Assembly (NCBI GenBank): GCA_021640185.1
Contig: JAJXDX010000076.1
Span: forward strand, 1 to 7,955
Direction of reading: 5' to 3'
DNA from: Oscillospiraceae bacterium
GTDB lineage: Bacteria > Bacillota > Clostridia > Oscillospirales > Acutalibacteraceae
DNA length: 7,955 bases
In this document: piece after piece, positions 1 to 6,401 of the stretch
How positions within the stretch are numbered: the stretch's first letter is position 1
Layout of the letters: each line of letters begins with the position of its first letter
Notes under the pieces: model-generated
Told to the model about the DNA's origin: nothing
The model's database searches: none
The model's input: the letters and a program-made list of their open reading frames with translations, nothing else
Translations under genes and position numbers: made by a program

Positions 1-622
1 GACCGCAGGCGTCGCAAACGGCGTCCATGATCGCAGTCTTTTTGCTTTTTTCGGTCAGGATGAGGACGAACTCCTGCTCGTCCTGTACCGGGGAAGAAAG
101 CGCGTCGGCAGCGTTCTCGGTGCAGACGCGGCTGCCGCGCAGCACCGTGCCGCCGGTGGCTCCGGCGGCCGAGGCAGCCTTGACGACTTCCTCGGAGAAG
201 CCGCGTGCGACCGAGATCCAGATCGCGGCATAGCGTTTTTCGTCCTTCGTCTGCATGGCGGATCCCTCCTCGTCTTCCTGCGGTGCGGTGGGGGACAGCG
301 TGGCGAGCACGCGGTCTTGCATGGCGGACAGCGGCACGGTGAACCCGATCCCGCCGCCGCGTTCGCGGATGGCGGCGCGCCGCGTGAGCGCGGCGAACAC
401 GGCCGATGCGCCGTCACGCGGGACGAGCGCGATCAGCAGAGTGCGCGCTGTGCCGCCCAGCCCGAAGATATCGAGCAGCTCGCTGGGCGCTGTTCCTTGG
501 CCGGAGCAGCGGTGCAGGATGGGCAGATGCAGCTCGCGCAGCGCATTTTTCAGGCGGTTCTCCCGCTCGCTGGGGATGATGCAGCACAGCAGCCGCGGGC
601 GTAAGGCGTCATTGGCGCTCAT
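1..622 (-). CDS. Tandem P-II-like regulatory protein (3' end beyond window)
   Basis: This reading frame starts at ATG 622-620 and stays open for 207 codons to the left edge, so the C-terminus is missing. It reads as two P-II-like (GlnB/GlnK fold) units. Unit 1 is about residues 11-105, with GQGT at 41-44, ELLDIFGLG near 48-56 and a TLLIALVPRD strand at 61-70. Unit 2 starts near residue 129, with FSEEVVKAA (142-150), the P-II-like GATGGTV (154-160) and an EFVLILTEKSKK strand (184-195). The acidic stretch 111-128 looks like a linker. Residues 167-183 stand where the P-II T-loop would be, and no uridylylated Tyr is evident. The start codon overlaps the transporter stop as ATGA, and its ribosome binding site (GGAGG, 630-634) lies within the Glu codons ending that gene, so translation is probably coupled. 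P-II-like proteins are known beside DUF1538 genes. I infer a cytoplasmic regulator of the transporter. The ligand is unknown. Confidence 0.75.
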   Translation of the reverse strand, partial: MSANDALRPRLLCCIIPSERENRLKNALRELHLPILHRCSGQGTAPSELLDIFGLGGTARTLLIALVPRDGASAVFAALTRRAAIRERGGGIGFTVPLSAMQDRVLATLSPTAPQEDEEGSAMQTKDEKRYAAIWISVARGFSEEVVKAASAAGATGGTVLRGSRVCTENAADALSSPVQDEQEFVLILTEKSKKTAIMDAVCDACG

Positions 623-2127
623 AGCTCCTCCTCCAGTTCCACGATCTGTTCGCGGGCGGCGGACTTGCCGGTCTGCCGCCGCTCGCGCGCGGCATACAGC
701 AGACCCATCAGCTGGATGGCGATCAGCGGCGCCAGCGCGACGAGCGCGATCACGCCGAAGGCATCCGCCACCACGTTGCCGCCGGCGGCGATGCACACAC
801 CGATCGACAGCGGCAGCAAAAACGTCGAGGTCATCGGTCCGCTGGCCACGCCGCCGGAGTCGAACGCGATGCCGACGAACACCGGCGGGACGAAGCGCGA
901 CAGGATCAGTGCCGCGGCGTAGCCCGGAACGAGGATCCAGTAGATCGAGAACCCGAGCATCGCGCGCAGCATGGCGGCAGCCACCGCACAAGCGACGCTG
1001 AGCGACAGCGCAGTCTTCATGCCGTGGCGGCCGATCGCACCGCCGGTCAGCTCCTCGACCTGCACGTTGAGCACGTGCACGGCAGCCTCTGCGCCGACGA
1101 TGCTGTAGCCGATCAGCGCGCCGACGATCGGCAGCAGAAAGCGGTATCTTCCTTCCGCCAAGGCGTGGCCGAGCAGATTGCCGACGGGGGCGAACCCGAC
1201 GTTCACGCCCGCGAGGAACAACACCAGACCGATGTAGGTATAGATGAACCCGACCGCCATACGGCGGACCTCATGCCGATGAAAATAGCGGGTGACCGCC
1301 TCGAACCCGGCGAACAGCACCGCGACCGGCGCGATGCTGATGGCGACCTCCGCCGCGTATTTCGGCAGGCAGACGACGAACTGATGCAGCACGTCCTGCG
1401 TGGTGGTGACGGGCGGGATCTCGGCGATGTGATACAGCGCCTCGGACGGGTCGTAGACGATGCCGAGCAGCATGACCGTCATGATCGGGCCGATGCTGCA
1501 CAGGGCGATCAGGCCGAAGCTGTCGGCGGAGCCGGAACGGTCCGCCCGCATGGAGGCCAGACCGACGCCGATCGCCATGATGAACGGTACGGTCATCGGC
1601 CCGGTGGTGACGCCGCCGGCATCGAACGCGACGGCGATGAAGCTGGACGGGGCGGGGATGCTGAGCAAAAACAGCCCTGCATACAGCACGAGCAGCAGCC
1701 GGGGCAGCGAAAGCTGGTGGGTGATCCGCAGCACCGCCAGCACCAAAAACACGCCCACGCCGATGGCGACCGACCAGATCAGCACGCGGCTGGGGATCGA
1801 GGCGACCTGATCGGCCAGCACCTGCAGATCCGGCTCGGCGATCGTGATGAGCACACCGAGCAGGAACGCGCTGACGATCAGCAGGACCGGGCGGCGCTTT
1901 TTGGACAGGTACGCACCGATGCCCTGACCGAACGGGGTCATCGCCGTTTCGGCACCGAGCTGGAAAAAGCCCATGCCGACGATCAGCGCCACCGCGCCGG
2001 TCAAAAACATGGCGATCGTCCCGACTTCCATCGGAGCGAACGTCAGGCTGAGCACCAGCACGATCAGCGTGATCGGCAGAACGCTCATGAGCGAACCGCG
2101 CAGCTCCTGTTTGAGTTTTTCGTTCAT
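619..2127 (-). CDS. DUF1538 family membrane transporter (two fused halves)
   Basis: A 502-residue integral membrane protein rich in hydrophobic helices. It is recognised as DUF1538 from the signature AFDAGGVTTGPMT (167-179), which recurs as AFDSGGVASGPMT (421-433). A second pair of matching motifs is E98-PDLQVLADQV and E347-AAVHVLNVQV. The two halves are offset by about 250 residues, an internal duplication. DUF1538 members in Halomonas (UmpA/UmpB) have been reported as a two-component Na+(Li+,K+)/H+ antiporter. Here both parts seem to be in one chain, so cation/proton exchange at the cytoplasmic membrane is a reasonable but unproven role. I chose ATG 2127-2125 because a perfect AAGGAGG lies 8 nt upstream. 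The frame stays open to a codon at 2160, but that extension (MPHRPMKEGLP) runs across the ribosome binding site. The Glu-rich C-terminus (VELEEEL) overlaps the P-II-like gene by 4 bp. Confidence 0.85.
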   Translation of the reverse strand: MNEKLKQELRGSLMSVLPITLIVLVLSLTFAPMEVGTIAMFLTGAVALIVGMGFFQLGAETAMTPFGQGIGAYLSKKRRPVLLIVSAFLLGVLITIAEPDLQVLADQVASIPSRVLIWSVAIGVGVFLVLAVLRITHQLSLPRLLLVLYAGLFLLSIPAPSSFIAVAFDAGGVTTGPMTVPFIMAIGVGLASMRADRSGSADSFGLIALCSIGPIMTVMLLGIVYDPSEALYHIAEIPPVTTTQDVLHQFVVCLPKYAAEVAISIAPVAVLFAGFEAVTRYFHRHEVRRMAVGFIYTYIGLVLFLAGVNVGFAPVGNLLGHALAEGRYRFLLPIVGALIGYSIVGAEAAVHVLNVQVEELTGGAIGRHGMKTALSLSVACAVAAAMLRAMLGFSIYWILVPGYAAALILSRFVPPVFVGIAFDSGGVASGPMTSTFLLPLSIGVCIAAGGNVVADAFGVIALVALAPLIAIQLMGLLYAARERRQTGKSAAREQIVELEEEL

Positions 2128-2135
2128 GGGCAGTC

Positions 2136-2142
2136 CCTCCTT
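2136..2142 (-). promoter_or_regulatory. Ribosome binding site fixing the DUF1538 start
   Basis: AAGGAGG on the minus strand is followed by 8 nt and then ATG 2127-2125. It fixes the start at MNEKL and rules out the in-frame upstream start at 2160. Confidence 0.85.
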
Positions 2143-2220
2143 CATCGGTCGGTGGGGCATCGCTCTGCGCGTGGCTGCTGTGTTATTTCTATGCCGGCGC
2201 GGACGAAAAATATTTTGTCT

Positions 2221-2249
2221 ATTCTACCATATCCCGCGAGGATATGCAA
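2221..2249 (-). promoter_or_regulatory. Sigma-A-type promoter of the DUF1538/P-II operon
   Basis: The minus strand shows -35 TTGCAT (2249-2244), a 17-bp spacer and -10 TAGAAT (2226-2221). TGG directly precedes the -10, which makes an extended -10 (TGn). Transcription should begin near 2214, giving a leader of about 87 nt before the ATG at 2127. I see no recognisable riboswitch in that leader. The promoter lies downstream of a strong terminator, so this operon is transcribed separately from the peptidase operon. Confidence 0.75.
2228..2246. promoter_or_regulatory. Perfect inverted repeat in promoter spacer, candidate operator
   Basis: The sequence CATATCC-CGCGA-GGATATG has two perfect 7-bp arms with a 5-bp centre. 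It fills the space between the -35 and -10 of the DUF1538 promoter, touching the last bases of the -35. That position is classic for a dimeric repressor. No matching regulator gene is visible in the window, so the binding protein is unknown. Confidence 0.5.
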
Positions 2250-2372
2250 GCCTCTTATCGGAAAACGATCGATACGTGCTGATTTGGCACAAGAAACGTG
2301 CCCTTTTTGTTGTCTGTCGACAGCACACCGGGCAGCCGGAACAATGGCCGGAACATCTGCCCGATGGGCATG
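2250..2372. other. Intergenic spacer with minor inverted repeats only
   Basis: This non-coding stretch lies between the terminator of the peptidase operon and the DUF1538 promoter. It contains a CTGTCGACAG palindrome (2314-2323), a 7-bp inverted repeat CGGGCAG/CTGCCCG (2329-2335 and 2357-2363) and a short GGCAC/GTGCC hairpin (2286-2302) followed by T5 on the plus strand. I find no convincing gene or RNA. The hairpin next to the T-run could be a weak plus-strand terminator, but no plus-strand gene feeds it. Confidence 0.4.
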
Positions 2373-2415
2373 AAAAACGGGCGGCCGCGGGACCGAAAGG
2401 TACCGCGGCCGCCCG
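2373..2415 (-). terminator. Intrinsic terminator of the peptidase operon
   Basis: A perfect 13-bp GC stem pairs 2403-2415 with 2378-2390. After a single mismatch (2402/2391), 3 bp continue the stem (2399-2401 with 2392-2394), leaving a 4-nt loop. On the minus strand the stem is followed by TTTTT (2377-2373). It begins 16 nt after the stop of the 77-residue gene, so it ends that transcript. Each arm also contains the self-complementary octamer GCGGCCGC. Confidence 0.92.
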
Positions 2416-2431
2416 GTGATCTATCGTACCG

Positions 2432-2665
2432 TCAGCGGACAGTGTGCCGTTTGGCAAACGGCAGAGACAGGGCACCGCACAGCAGTGCGGCGGCAAAGGA
2501 GATCGCCGCCTTGAGCGGCACCATATGAATGAGGCTTCGAAGAAAATACACCGACGGCTCCGCCGCCAGCCTTAGCCTCATGCCGGGGACGGCAAAGCAG
2601 ATGAACAGATAGGCGGCGATGAACGCGGCCGCGAACACGGCGGCGGATATGGCTTTGGCTTTCAT
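2432..2665 (-). CDS. Small two-helix membrane protein, unknown function
   Basis: A 77-residue protein with two predicted membrane helices, about residues 5-28 and 47-69. A short loop between them contains Arg31 and Arg33 and aromatic residues, and the tail is basic (KRHTVR). The start is supported by AAGGAGG 8 nt upstream of ATG 2665-2663. The gene lies 39 bp after the peptidase stop and directly before a strong terminator, so it is the last gene of a two-gene transcript with the peptidase. I recognise no family. A partner of, or protection against, the membrane-anchored peptidase is conceivable from the pairing, but the sequence shows no direct evidence for it. Confidence 0.75.
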   Translation of the reverse strand: MKAKAISAAVFAAAFIAAYLFICFAVPGMRLRLAAEPSVYFLRSLIHMVPLKAAISFAAALLCGALSLPFAKRHTVR

Positions 2666-2704
2666 TCGTGCATCCTCCTTTGGCCGGGTCTTGGCTTTGG
2701 CCGA

Positions 2705-3541
2705 TCAGCTATCTTCGGGCATCAGGACGACGGACTGCTTTCCGAGATCTGCGAAGCGGGCCAGCACCACGTCGCGCGGATAGGTGGCATATGCGGTCTT
2801 TTGCGGGTCGGCGAAGGTGAACGTCGTGTCGGTGTAGCCGATCAGCACCAAACAATGCTCGCCGGTGGGGAAGGTGAATTCCGTGCCGTCGTCCAGCCGC
2901 CACGTGGCACCCGGACGGACTTCCTTCATCTCTCCGGTCGCCCACATGATCACGGGGATGCCCTTGTCGATATAGTCGCGGCACAGATCGTCGAGCGATG
3001 TGCCGGTGGTTTCGCGCACCCGGGCGGGATCTTTGCCGATGTCGGGCAGATAATCGCGCATCAGCTGGGCGATGACCGGCGCAAAGCAGCCGTAGCTGTT
3101 TTCCGACCGCGGGTCACCGACGAAGACCTTGCGCAGATCCGGGCCGCGGCGCATGGCGAAGATGTTGCCGTTAGGATAATAAAAATCGAGGCTTTGCGGC
3201 AGATAGTCGTCGACGAGGGTCGCGACGGAAACATCGATGCCGTTGAAATCCAGCACGATGGCGGCACTGACGATCTCGCACCCGGTGGGCCAGTCCGGGT
3301 ACTGACAGATCGGTCGGACGGCCAGATCGCCGCTTTTGGTGTGCGGCACCGAGTAGCTGACGTTGACCGGAGGCTCGGACAGCGGGTCGCCGACATCGAC
3401 CGGCCGGTCGGGGCCGAACAGGATCAGCAAGGATACGCCGATCATCACGGCGGCGGCTGCGAACAGCACCGCGCATACGGCGAACATCGGGCTTTTCTTT
3501 TTGGCGGCGCATCGGCCGGAGTGTTTTGCTTGACTGGGCAA
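2705..3541 (-). CDS. Membrane-anchored C39-like cysteine peptidase (TTG start)
   Basis: A 278-residue protein with a short basic N-terminus (KKK at 14-16), one membrane helix (about 17-42) and an extracellular domain from about residue 60. The domain fits the C39-like peptidase group (Peptidase_C39_2). Gln80 and Cys88 lie in CQYPDWPTGCE, the usual oxyanion-Gln and nucleophile motif. His229 lies in TGEHCLVLIGY and Asp245 in TFADP, completing a plausible triad. The enzyme probably cleaves peptides at the cell surface; the substrate is unknown. I chose TTG 3541-3539 because AAAAGGAG lies 8 nt upstream. The frame continues up to another TTG at 3595, but that extension contains the promoter -10 (3572-3577), so it would not be fully transcribed. 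Met at residue 19 is a weaker alternative with no comparable ribosome binding site. The GTATCC boxes upstream suggest control by the response regulator encoded at 5699-6367. Confidence 0.85.
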   Translation of the reverse strand: MPSQAKHSGRCAAKKKSPMFAVCAVLFAAAAVMIGVSLLILFGPDRPVDVGDPLSEPPVNVSYSVPHTKSGDLAVRPICQYPDWPTGCEIVSAAIVLDFNGIDVSVATLVDDYLPQSLDFYYPNGNIFAMRRGPDLRKVFVGDPRSENSYGCFAPVIAQLMRDYLPDIGKDPARVRETTGTSLDDLCRDYIDKGIPVIMWATGEMKEVRPGATWRLDDGTEFTFPTGEHCLVLIGYTDTTFTFADPQKTAYATYPRDVVLARFADLGKQSVVLMPEDS

Positions 3542-3549
3542 GTCGATCG

Positions 3550-3557
3550 CTCCTTTT
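3550..3557 (-). promoter_or_regulatory. Ribosome binding site fixing the TTG start of the peptidase
   Basis: AAAAGGAG on the minus strand is followed by 8 nt (CGATCGAC) and then TTG at 3541-3539. No ATG lies at a suitable distance, so the TTG is the best-supported initiation codon. Confidence 0.75.
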
Positions 3558-3571
3558 GCGTTGATATGCCT

Positions 3572-3615
3572 ATTATACAGTCGGATCGTATCCAAACTGT
3601 ATCCGGAACGTATCC
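3572..3615 (-). promoter_or_regulatory. Activator-type promoter of the peptidase operon
   Basis: A consensus -10, TATAAT (3577-3572), sits about 15 bp before the ribosome binding site of the peptidase. The -35 position for a 17-bp spacer (3600-3595) reads ACAGTT, a poor match. That region is instead covered by three GGATAC boxes (minus strand). A perfect -10, a weak -35 and direct repeats at the -35 are the hallmark of promoters activated by PhoB/OmpR-type regulators. The predicted start is near 3565, so the leader is short, about 24 nt. Confidence 0.75.
3588..3615. repeat. Three GTATCC direct repeats at exact 11-bp period
   Basis: On the plus strand GTATCC occurs at 3588-3593, 3599-3604 and 3610-3615, one helical turn apart. 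The intervening 5-mers (aaact, ggaac) are partly similar. The proximal box is 10 bp from the -10 hexamer. The array lies 12 bp beyond the stop of the upstream gene. It is interpreted as a response regulator binding array, shared in layout with the array at 6418-6433. Confidence 0.75.
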
Positions 3616-3627
3616 GAAATGTGATCT

Positions 3628-4290
3628 TTAAGCCAGTCCGATCAGCAGAGAGATCGGCAGCTCCTCGTCGGTCGCGGCGCCGTTTACCGACGGGATGTAC
3701 AGTCGATCCTCCACGCCGTAGGTATGATAAAAGGCGCGGATCCGTTTTTCCGTTTCGTCATCGAGCAGCAAGCGGGGATCCTTTCCGTCGTAGCCGATGT
3801 ACTCGAAGCGTATCGGCAGGCCGGTGCTTTCTTCATAGAGCATGTTGAAATCGCCCGACTGGACGGTGACGACGGTCAGCAGATGCGGCGTGTCCTCCAG
3901 CACGACCAGCAGATACTCCGCGAAGGCGATGATCTGGTCGGCCGACGACAGGCATTCTTTTTCCAAAAAAGCGACGAGCTCGCTTTGCTCCGGCGAGCCG
4001 CAGATCTGCTCCAGCATCGCCGTTACCGTGTCGAGATAATACTGCGGCTCGCGCACCGGGGCGTCCAGCGTGGTGACTTGGACCTTGCCGTCGATGTCGG
4101 AGGCGACGCTGACGAGATCGGCGATCTCCTCCGGGGTGAGCGCCGCCGGTTCGGTCAGGGCGACGGAGCGCACCTGCGCTTTGGCGGCGTTGCGCGCCGT
4201 GCGCTGCCGCCAAAGGACGGGCAGCAGAAAAAACAGCGCCGTCAGCAGAGCGAGCCCGGCGGCGGGGAGGACGATGCGCAGACGTTTCAT
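3628..4290 (-). CDS. Membrane-anchored protein of unknown function, third gene of two-component operon
   Basis: A 220-residue protein with a basic start (MKRLR) and one membrane helix (about 6-27). A WRQRTAR segment follows, and the remaining domain, about residues 45-220, probably lies outside the cell. There is no lipobox Cys. I recognise no family. Visible traits are an acidic helix-rich stretch (about 51-127, with LTPEEIADLVSVASDID and AFAEYLLVVLED), a strand pair near 128-147, and a C-terminal part with FEYIGYDGKD (162-171), FYHTYGVEDRLYIPS (187-201) and a hydrophobic end (LPISLLIGLA). The start overlaps the kinase stop as ATGA, and AGGAGG lies 7 nt upstream. Strict coupling to the kinase suggests an accessory to sensing, or an output anchored next to the kinase; this is inference. 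No terminator follows, so transcription may run into the peptidase gene. Confidence 0.8.
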   Translation of the reverse strand: MKRLRIVLPAAGLALLTALFFLLPVLWRQRTARNAAKAQVRSVALTEPAALTPEEIADLVSVASDIDGKVQVTTLDAPVREPQYYLDTVTAMLEQICGSPEQSELVAFLEKECLSSADQIIAFAEYLLVVLEDTPHLLTVVTVQSGDFNMLYEESTGLPIRFEYIGYDGKDPRLLLDDETEKRIRAFYHTYGVEDRLYIPSVNGAATDEELPISLLIGLA

Positions 4291-5702
4291 CCTTCGGCCT
4301 CCTTTCCGGTGTCGGCGGTCTTTAGGCACAGCGATACCTGCGTGCCTTTGCCCGGCGTGCTGGCAAACTGCAGGCGCGTTCCGTGCATCGCCGCGATGCG
4401 GCTGCACAGCGCCAGCCCCAGTCCCGCGCCGCCTTGGCTGCGTGCGCGCGACTTATCGACCATATAGAACGGGTCGGTCAGCTTGTCCAGACTTTCCGGC
4501 GGGATGCCGCAGCCGCAGTCGGTCACGGTCAGGCGATAGCCGTCCGCGGCCGCCGTGCCGGTCAGCGTGACCGTCTGCCCCGGCGCGGAGGCTTTGCAGG
4601 CATTGTCGATCAGATTGGTCAGCAGCGAGATCAGCAGCGGCGGCTCGGCCAATACCGTGCCGGGATCGGCCGAAAAGCAAAGTTCGATCCCCTTTTTGTC
4701 GGCGACGGGGGCAAGCGTTTTTTGCAGACCCACGAACAGGTGCGGCATATCCGTCGGGACGAGCTGCGGGTCGCTGTGCTGCATGACCTGCATCTCCAGC
4801 AGGCGCATCGCCATCTGCTCCAGCCGCCGGCCCTCACGGTAGATCGTGTCGGCCGCCTCGCGGCTCTCCTGCGCCGACAGGGGATAGGAGCGCAGCATAT
4901 CGGCATAGCCGATCACGGCGGTCATCGGGGTCTTGAGCTCGTGCGTGAAATCGCCGACGAAGCGGTCGCGCCGCTCGATGTCCTCGCGCAGCTCGTTCGT
5001 GCGCTGCTCGATGGCGCGCGCCATGCGGGAGATGTCCTCGGTCAGCTGGCGGATCTCCTCGCTGCCGCCGTCCCGCGCGGCGGGCGGCAGACAGCGCTGC
5101 GCGTGGTCGCCGCCATCGTCGGCGATCCGCCGGGCGGCATCCGACAGCCGTCCGATCGGCTGCACGATGCGGTGTGCCGCGATCATCAGCACCGCCGCGC
5201 TGACGACCGCCTCGCACAATAAGGTGACTGCGTACTGGCGAAACAGCTTGTCCTGCTGCGCGTGCACCGATGCAAGATCTGTATCTGTACGCAGAAAAAA
5301 GGCTTGTCCGCCGGTATCCGCGCGGGTGACCGCCGTGAACGTGCTGCCGGCAGTGAAGCTGCACTGCTGCGCGGTGCCGAGCGAAAGCAGCGTGTCCGCA
5401 TAGGCGGCCGCGCCGTGCAGCAGCGCGTCGGTATCCTCGGCGGAGCAGACGGTCAGCGTCTGTCCGCGCTGCGCCCCCGTCAGGGCGGACAGCTGGCGCG
5501 CCGCGCTCTGCGGCGTTTCGCCGCTGCGCGCGCACAGGGTGAGGAACACCTGCGCGGCATAGGTGTTCGCCGTCAGGGCATTGTCCGTGCAGGCGGCAAG
5601 GGCGGCATCGGCGGCGCCGGTGGTCAGGATGAAGCCGCCGATGCCGGCCGTCAGCAGCACGATGCCGTAAACGATGAAAAACAGCTTGTAGCGCAGCTTC
5701 AT
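4287..5702 (-). CDS. Membrane sensor histidine kinase
   Basis: A 471-residue kinase. Domains in order: membrane helix 1 (about 7-28), an extracellular sensor domain (about 30-155), helix 2 (about 156-180), a HAMP-like linker (about 178-240), a DHp domain with the phosphorylated His254 in FTHELKTP, and a HATPase domain. The ATPase domain shows the N box with Asn363 and Asn367 (TNLIDNA), the G1 motif D395-C-G-C-G (395-399), the F box at PFYMVDKS (411-418) and the G2 motif GGAGLGL (424-430). All catalytic motifs look intact. The sensor domain has four cysteines (38, 57, 86, 114), unusual enough to suggest disulfides. It matches no sensor family I know, so the signal is unknown. Its ATG (5702-5700) overlaps the regulator stop as ATGA, with GGAGG 4 nt upstream. 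It should phosphorylate the partner regulator at Asp54. Confidence 0.93.
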   Translation of the reverse strand: MKLRYKLFFIVYGIVLLTAGIGGFILTTGAADAALAACTDNALTANTYAAQVFLTLCARSGETPQSAARQLSALTGAQRGQTLTVCSAEDTDALLHGAAAYADTLLSLGTAQQCSFTAGSTFTAVTRADTGGQAFFLRTDTDLASVHAQQDKLFRQYAVTLLCEAVVSAAVLMIAAHRIVQPIGRLSDAARRIADDGGDHAQRCLPPAARDGGSEEIRQLTEDISRMARAIEQRTNELREDIERRDRFVGDFTHELKTPMTAVIGYADMLRSYPLSAQESREAADTIYREGRRLEQMAMRLLEMQVMQHSDPQLVPTDMPHLFVGLQKTLAPVADKKGIELCFSADPGTVLAEPPLLISLLTNLIDNACKASAPGQTVTLTGTAAADGYRLTVTDCGCGIPPESLDKLTDPFYMVDKSRARSQGGAGLGLALCSRIAAMHGTRLQFASTPGKGTQVSLCLKTADTGKEAEG

Positions 5703-6367
5703 GTGTCCTCCGCCGCCAAGCGGTAGCCGACTTTGTATACCGAGCGGATGTCCTCCGACAGCCCGAGCTTTTTGCGCAGGCGCTGGATGTGCAGATCGAC
5801 CGTGCGCGTATCGCCGTACCACGGCTCGCGCCACACCTGCTCATAGATCGTTTCGCGGTACAGGGCCGCGCCGCGGTTGCGCATAAGCAGCAGCAGGATC
5901 TCGTATTCCTTGAGCGTCAGCTCCACCGGCTGTCCGCCGCGGGTGACGGTGTGTGACACCGTGTCGATCGCGATGTCGCGATAGGTCAGGTGCGCCTCCA
6001 CCTTATGCAGGCGGCGCAGCACCGCCTCGATCCGGGCGATCAGCTCCGCCACGGCGAACGGCTTGACGAGGTAGTCCTCTGCGCCCAGCCGCAGGCCGTG
6101 CACGCGGTCCTCTACGCTGCCTTTGGCGGTGAGGAAGATCGCCGGGGTATCATATTCCTTTAGATAGGTCAAAAGGTCGTAGCCGTCGATGTGCGGCAGC
6201 ATGATGTCCAGCAGGGCAAGGTCGAAACGTCGCTCCTCGATCAGGCGCGCCGCCTCCTGCCCGTCGGCCGCCGTTGTGCAGGCGTAGCCGTTTTTCGTCA
6301 GCGCCAGCTGCACCAGCGCGCGGATCGACGCATCGTCCTCCGCGACCAAGATCTCGATCCGTCCCAT
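5699..6367 (-). CDS. OmpR/PhoB-family response regulator
   Basis: A 222-residue DNA-binding regulator of the usual length for the family. The receiver domain (about 3-120) has the acidic pocket E10-D11-D12, phospho-acceptor Asp54 (ALLDIMLP), switch Thr80 and Lys102 (VKPF). The C-terminal winged helix (about 127-219) has LTLKEYEILLLLM (150-162), RTVDLHIQRLRKKLG (188-202) and the wing VYKVGYRL (210-217). I chose ATG 6367-6365 because AGGAGG lies 8 nt upstream and MGRIEILVAEDD is a standard start. The frame is open further upstream, but that would include the promoter. The gene is transcribed with the kinase and the anchored protein. GTATC direct repeats in its promoter suggest autoregulation, and the same layout before the peptidase operon (3588-3615) suggests that operon is a target. 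Confidence 0.95.
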   Translation of the reverse strand: MGRIEILVAEDDASIRALVQLALTKNGYACTTAADGQEAARLIEERRFDLALLDIMLPHIDGYDLLTYLKEYDTPAIFLTAKGSVEDRVHGLRLGAEDYLVKPFAVAELIARIEAVLRRLHKVEAHLTYRDIAIDTVSHTVTRGGQPVELTLKEYEILLLLMRNRGAALYRETIYEQVWREPWYGDTRTVDLHIQRLRKKLGLSEDIRSVYKVGYRLAAEDT

Positions 6368-6401
6368 ATGCCGCACCTCCTGTCTTATCCGGTCTTGGAA
6401 A

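Noticed and set aside
2128..2214. Possible riboswitch in the leader of the DUF1538 operon
   Set aside because: The leader is only about 87 nt, and I see no conserved aptamer features or terminator within it.
2286..2308. GGCAC/GTGCC hairpin followed by T5 on the plus strand
   Set aside because: The stem is only 5 bp and no plus-strand gene ends here, so a terminator call is not supported.
2314..2363. CTGTCGACAG palindrome and CGGGCAG/CTGCCCG inverted repeat upstream of the DUF1538 promoter
   Set aside because: Short repeats are common in GC-rich DNA. They lie 65 bp or more upstream of the -35 and show no link to a promoter element.
1024..2373. Long plus-strand open frame (449 codons) antisense to the DUF1538 gene
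   Set aside because: Its product is extremely rich in Asp, His, Gln and Arg with no domain pattern. This is typical of the antisense of a GC-rich membrane protein gene. The minus frame has a clear family, ribosome binding site and promoter.
2801..3631. Plus-strand open frame (276 codons) antisense to the peptidase gene
   Set aside because: Low-complexity composition without motifs, while the minus frame holds the peptidase with its catalytic residues.
4383..5222. Plus-strand open frame antisense to the histidine kinase
   Set aside because: The kinase motifs on the minus strand explain the region; the plus-strand product is Arg/Gln/His-rich without domains.
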